Shown piece by piece: positions 60,639 to 64,000 of a DNA stretch of 64,000 nt. The translations under genes were made by a program, and so were the position numbers. Below the pieces are notes generated by a model that saw only the letters and a list, made by a program, of their open reading frames with translations, had not been told where the DNA came from and did not search any database. Every line of letters begins with the position of its first letter. Positions within the stretch are counted from its first letter, which is position 1. Source of the stretch: Pelomonas saccharophila_A (GTDB taxonomy: Bacteria; Pseudomonadota; Gammaproteobacteria; Burkholderiales; Burkholderiaceae_C); NCBI RefSeq assembly GCF_031458095.1, contig NZ_JAVDXU010000002.1, positions 620,001 to 684,000 on the forward strand. Reading direction: 5' to 3'.

Positions 60639-61518
60639 ACTGCAGGCCGTCGTCGAGGCCCTGCGCAACGAACGCAGGCGCTGGCGCGAGGCGCATCGCC
60701 GCGGCGGCGACGGCCGCGAGCTGCCCTCGCGCGAGCTGCTGGCCGGCATGGTGCAGTGCCTGTCGGGCGCCCTCTTTCCGATGCGCCTGGGGCCGCCGAC
60801 GCTTCAGCCTCAGCACGAGGACTTTTACGTCGGCCACACCCTCGGCGCGGCCATGACGACGCTGCGTCAGCAGGCTGCGCTGGAGCTACGCCACGACGCC
60901 CGCCAGCGCGGTGACGACGCTCCCAGCCTCGAAGCCGCCGCCGAACTGGCCAGCCGCTTCCTGCGCACCCTGCCGCAGGTGCGCGTGCTGCTGGACAGCG
61001 ACGTGCTGGCCGCCTACCAGGGCGACCCGGCGGCGCGCAGCGTCGACGAGGTGCTGCTGTGCTACCCCGGCGTGCGCGCCCTGATCAGCCACCGCATCGC
61101 CCATGAGCTCTACAAGCTCGGCCTGCCGCTGATCTCGCGCGTCATCGCCGAGCTGGCCCATGCCGACACCGGCATCGACATCCACCCCGGCGCCACGATA
61201 GGCAGCGGCTGCTTCATCGACCATGGCACCGGCGTGGTCATCGGCGAGACCGCCATCCTGGGTGAGCGTGTGCGCATCTACCAGAACGTCACGCTGGGCG
61301 CCAAGAGCTTCCCCACCGACGGCGACGGCAATCTCGTCAAGGGCCAGCCCCGCCACCCCATCGTCGAAGACGAGGCTGTCATCTACGCCGGCGCCACCGT
61401 GCTCGGACGTGTCACCATCGGGCGTGGCGCCGTCATCGGCGGCAATGTCTGGCTGACGCGCAGCGTCGCACCGGGCAGCTTGGTCACGCAGGCGGACTCC
61501 CTCGCCGGCACAACCTGA
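60592..61518 (+). CDS. epsC: Serine O-acetyltransferase, EpsC type
   Basis: A 308-aa enzyme that acetylates L-serine with acetyl-CoA, the first step of cysteine synthesis. The C-terminal left-handed beta-helix is clear: HPGATIGSGCFIDHGTGVVIGETAILGERVRIYQNVTLGA, with catalytic His in FIDHGTG. The N-terminus (about 15-170) is the helical region typical of EpsC/SrpH. ATG 60592 lies inside the previous gene, so transcription may come from that operon or from the TATACT element near 60551. Confidence 0.88.
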   Translation: MTQAPLPPSTPAPADELQAVVEALRNERRRWREAHRRGGDGRELPSRELLAGMVQCLSGALFPMRLGPPTLQPQHEDFYVGHTLGAAMTTLRQQAALELRHDARQRGDDAPSLEAAAELASRFLRTLPQVRVLLDSDVLAAYQGDPAARSVDEVLLCYPGVRALISHRIAHELYKLGLPLISRVIAELAHADTGIDIHPGATIGSGCFIDHGTGVVIGETAILGERVRIYQNVTLGAKSFPTDGDGNLVKGQPRHPIVEDEAVIYAGATVLGRVTIGRGAVIGGNVWLTRSVAPGSLVTQADSLAGTT

Positions 61519-61552
61519 AACAGTGCGCGCCGCTGGCGCGCTAGGTGAAAGC

Positions 61553-61942
61553 ATGAGCGATGAACAAGCCATCCGCGACCTGGTCGCGACCTGGATGGAT
61601 GCCACGCGCGAGGGCGACACCGCCACCGTGCTCGCCCTGATGACGGACGACGCCGTCTTCCTGACCCCGGGCCGCGCGCCCATGACCAAGACCGATTTCG
61701 CCAAGGCCGCCGAGGGCCAGGCTCGCGGCAAGGCGCCGAAGTTCGACGGCCACAGCGAGATCCTGGAAGTGCAGCTGATGGGTGACTGGGCCTTCATGCG
61801 CAGCCGCTTGAGCGTGACGATGACGCCGCTCGACGGCTCGCCGCCAACACGCCGCGAAGGCCACACCTTGACCGTGCTGCGCCGGGACCAGGGCCGCTGG
61901 AAGCTGGCGCGCGACGCCAACCTGCTGGCGCCCGTGTCCTAG
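61553..61942 (+). CDS. SnoaL-like/SgcJ-EcaC fold protein
   Basis: A 129-aa protein of the NTF2-like superfamily (DUF4440/SgcJ-EcaC): AIRDLVATWMDATREGDTATVLALMTDDAVFLTPGRAPMTK is the family's opening. It has no catalytic signature. GTG 61523 is in frame but adds no conserved sequence; AGGTGA precedes ATG 61553. The stop shares CTAG with the convergent antiporter gene. Confidence 0.8.
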   Translation: MSDEQAIRDLVATWMDATREGDTATVLALMTDDAVFLTPGRAPMTKTDFAKAAEGQARGKAPKFDGHSEILEVQLMGDWAFMRSRLSVTMTPLDGSPPTRREGHTLTVLRRDQGRWKLARDANLLAPVS

Positions 61943-63171
61943 TCTTCGAGCCGATTCAGGCCCAGCCAGCGCGCCAGCGGCGCCAGCGTCGGCCCCTGCA
62001 CCAGCAGGGACAGCAGCACGACGACAAAGGCCACGTCGAAGAAGCGCCAGCCGTCCTTCAGGCCGGCGAGCACCGGATAGGTGGCCAGCACGATGGGCAC
62101 GGCACCACGCAGGCCCGACCAGGCCACGAAGCACTGCGAGCGCCAGCCAAAGCCCAGCGGCGTCAGGCACAGCATGACGGCCGCGGGCCGGGCGATGAAC
62201 ATCAGGCCGGCGGCCAGCAGCAGGGCCGGGCCAATCAGGCGCAAGACCTCGTGCGGCGTGACCAGCAGGCCCAGCAGCAGGAAGAGCACCGCCTGCGCCA
62301 GCCAGGTGTAGCCGTTCAACCCGGGCAGGCTCAGCGTGGCTGCCCGTTCGGCGCGGTGGCGCACCAGCAGGCCGGCGACATAGACGGCCAGGAAGCCCGA
62401 ACCGCCGCAGCGGTTGGTGATGGCAAACAGCAGAAAGCCCAGGGCGGCCATCAGCAGTGCCATCAGCCCGTCGTGATCGTCGGTGACCGGCAGCTTGCTC
62501 ACCCACCAGGCCGCCAGCAGGCCGCCCAGCGCGCCCACCAGCAGCCCCAGGCCGAGCTGCTCGCCGAGCAGCGGCAGCAGGTCGAGCAGGCTGTTCACCT
62601 GCGCGTCTCCCGGTTGGCCGAAAGGCGTCAGCCAGGTGATCAGGCCGATGGTCAGCACCATGGCCATGGGGTCGTTGAGGGCCGATTCCACCTCGATGGT
62701 GGCCGCCAGGCGCGGCTCCAGGTTCAGCTTGCTGGCACTGAACTGCGCGAACACGGCCGAGGCGTCGGTGGACGACACGGCCGCGCCCAGCAGCAGCCCT
62801 TCGGTCCAGGGCATGTCCAAGACGAGCTTCGCGATGCCGGCGACGATGGACGCCGTGACTGCAACGCCCAGCGTGGCCAGCAGGCTGGCCGGCAGCATGG
62901 CGCGGCGCACCTCGTTCCAGCGCGTGCGCAGGCCACCGTCGAAGAGGATGAGGGCCAGCGCCAGATTGCCGACAGTGACGGCCAGCCGGTGGTCATCAAA
63001 GGGCAGGCCCAGTGGGCCGTCCACGCCGGTCAGCATGCCGACCGCCATGAAGACGAGCAGATGCGACAGGCCCAGACGGTGGGTGTAGAGGGCGCCGGCG
63101 ATGGCGATGATGACCAGGGCCGCAATGGCCGCCGTCAGCAACTCGGGGCCGGCGGCGGCGCTGTGGATCAC
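61939..63171 (-). CDS. CPA1 cation/proton antiporter (NhaP-like)
   Basis: A 410-aa inner-membrane antiporter with 12-13 helices. GLLLGAAVSSTDASAVFA holds the conserved SSTDA motif, and VESALNDPMAM has the ND pair (CPA1 usually has ND in this position). RLGLSHLLVFMAVGMLTG is a typical helix 2. It lacks the C-terminal TrkA domain of E. coli NhaP2, so it is shorter. GTG 63171 is the start, 3 bp after the stop of the MscS gene, implying co-expression in osmotic or ionic response. Confidence 0.88.
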   Translation of the reverse strand: MIHSAAAGPELLTAAIAALVIIAIAGALYTHRLGLSHLLVFMAVGMLTGVDGPLGLPFDDHRLAVTVGNLALALILFDGGLRTRWNEVRRAMLPASLLATLGVAVTASIVAGIAKLVLDMPWTEGLLLGAAVSSTDASAVFAQFSASKLNLEPRLAATIEVESALNDPMAMVLTIGLITWLTPFGQPGDAQVNSLLDLLPLLGEQLGLGLLVGALGGLLAAWWVSKLPVTDDHDGLMALLMAALGFLLFAITNRCGGSGFLAVYVAGLLVRHRAERAATLSLPGLNGYTWLAQAVLFLLLGLLVTPHEVLRLIGPALLLAAGLMFIARPAAVMLCLTPLGFGWRSQCFVAWSGLRGAVPIVLATYPVLAGLKDGWRFFDVAFVVVLLSLLVQGPTLAPLARWLGLNRLED

Positions 63172-63174
63172 GGA

Positions 63175-64000
63175 TCAGCCTGCGGCGGGAATGATGTCGG
63201 GCGCATCGGGCGATGAGCCCTTGCGGGGCACCGCGGGTGCGGCCGGGGCCTGCAGGCCGACGACGTTCACCGTGTTGGTCGTGAACGCCAGGCGGATGCC
63301 GCGCTGCTCCAACTCACGCATCAGCGCCAGGTTCAGCGCCTGCTGGTGGTCCATGTAGACGTCGTAGCTCGGGTCGTTGACGCGGTAGACGACCTCGAAG
63401 TTCAGTGCGCTCTCGCCAAAGCCCTTGAAGTGGGCCCGCACCAGTTCCAGCTTGGGATCGGCCTCGATCAGCGCCTTGACCAGCGGCGGCACGGCGGCCG
63501 CGTCGTCGGCAGAAGCGTCGGCGGTGATGCCGAAGGTGAAGGCCACGCGGCGCGTCTGCAGGCGCTTGAAGTTGGCCACGGTGCGCTTGAGCAGTTCGGC
63601 GTTGGACATGACGATCTGCTCGCCGCCCAGGCTGCGGATGCGCGTCGTCTTCAGGCCCACGCGCTCCACCGTGCCGGTCACATCGCCGACAGTGATGGAG
63701 TCGCCCACCTCGAAGGGCTTGTCCACCGCGATGGCCAGGGACGCGAACAGGTCGCTGAGGATGTTCTGCACGGCCAGGGCCAGGGCGATGCCGCCGATGC
63801 CCAGTGAAGCGACGAAGGCCGTGATGTTGACGCCGAGGTTGGACAGCACGGCCAGCACCACCACCACCCACAGGGCGCCGCGCAGGCCCCAGCTGAGCAG
63901 GGTGGCCGAAGCCGACAGCGCCGCCGTGCCGCCGTGGCGCCTCTGCTGGGCGGTGAGCACCTGGGCCACGGCCTGCTGGGCCCACAGGCCGAGCTGCAGG
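63175..64000 (-). CDS. MscS family mechanosensitive channel (5' end off the window)
   Basis: The C-terminal 275 residues of an MscS-like protein, open to the right edge. The pore helix and beta domain are visible: NITAFVASLGIGGIALALAVQNILSDLFASLAIAVDKPFEVGDSI, then TGTVERVGLKTTRIRSLGGEQIVMSNAELL. MscS channels open on membrane tension to release solutes. The tail ends PRKGSSPDAPDIIPAAG. A GTG at 63969 is not the real start because the frame continues upstream. Confidence 0.88.
   Translation of the reverse strand, partial: LQLGLWAQQAVAQVLTAQQRRHGGTAALSASATLLSWGLRGALWVVVVLAVLSNLGVNITAFVASLGIGGIALALAVQNILSDLFASLAIAVDKPFEVGDSITVGDVTGTVERVGLKTTRIRSLGGEQIVMSNAELLKRTVANFKRLQTRRVAFTFGITADASADDAAAVPPLVKALIEADPKLELVRAHFKGFGESALNFEVVYRVNDPSYDVYMDHQQALNLALMRELEQRGIRLAFTTNTVNVVGLQAPAAPAVPRKGSSPDAPDIIPAAG

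Noticed and set aside
1..64000. tRNA or rRNA genes, CRISPR arrays, transposases, integrases or phage genes
   Set aside because: None was recognised on either strand; the three hairpin repeats are too different in spacing and sequence for CRISPR.

Overview
The window is high-GC, densely packed chromosomal DNA from a betaproteobacterium. The order Burkholderiales is likely, in the Roseateles/Rubrivivax/Pelomonas neighbourhood. The basis is gene content: a PEP-CTERM-associated TPR lipoprotein, tandem Bug-family periplasmic receptors, a PHB-depolymerase-type esterase, MHYT/GGDEF/EAL signalling proteins, a class I cyclic-di-GMP riboswitch, and GC-rich intergenic repeats of the kind common in this order. 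I see no phage, insertion sequence, CRISPR array, tRNA or rRNA. The genus is a guess; the order is fairly safe.

Layout. 1-7.7 kb: 5' part of prsT (runs off the left edge), a divergent YegD-type Hsp70, a UPF0149/YecA-like protein, a non-coding gap with a candidate small RNA and a clear terminator, an MHYT-GGDEF-EAL protein and gshA. 7.7-19.3 kb: one long leftward block. It holds an oligopeptide-type ABC transporter (two permeases and a fused double ATPase, joined by 4-bp overlaps), then two TPR-containing GGDEF proteins, two Bug receptors and a SulP transporter, almost all overlapping stop to start. 19.4-23.1 kb: two tandem paralogous solute-binding proteins diverge from that transporter. 23.1-27.8 kb: a PspC protein, a wax ester synthase/DGAT with a histone-like tail, two alpha/beta hydrolases and a ClpP-like protease. 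27.8-31.4 kb: an EF-hand protein, and a TonB receptor, PCu(A)C chaperone and DUF1801 set that may handle copper. 31.4-34.6 kb: a self-regulating YtrA-type GntR repressor with its ABC exporter.

34.7-35.8 kb: a c-di-GMP-I riboswitch ahead of an exported protein of unknown function. 35.8-39 kb: small enzymes and regulators separated by three copies of a modular hairpin repeat. 39-48.2 kb: metallo-hydrolase, YCII protein, hemerythrin, MPG glycosylase, low-affinity iron permease family protein, histidine phosphatase, KatE catalase and PHB-depolymerase-type esterase; this reads as a stress-protection neighbourhood. 48.2-51.6 kb: an AraC regulator diverges from a short-chain dehydrogenase homologue that has lost its catalytic residues, followed by a LexA-like promoter driving only a short terminated transcript, a secreted HExxH protein and a MOSC protein. 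51.6-56 kb: a 771-aa lipoprotein, a MocR-type regulator and a LysE exporter. 56.1-61.9 kb: a rightward run with a sorbosone dehydrogenase-like protein, a regulator with two winged helices, a beta-propeller, DUF899, a His-containing membrane protein, an EpsC-type serine acetyltransferase and a SnoaL-like protein. The right end holds a CPA1 antiporter and the 3' part of an MscS channel gene.

The recurring theme is cyclic-di-GMP: three GGDEF-family proteins and one c-di-GMP riboswitch lie within 31 kb. The most promising unexplained items are the GGDEF/Bug/SulP operon, the riboswitch-controlled exported protein, the covarying intergenic repeat and the LexA-like promoter with its short transcript.
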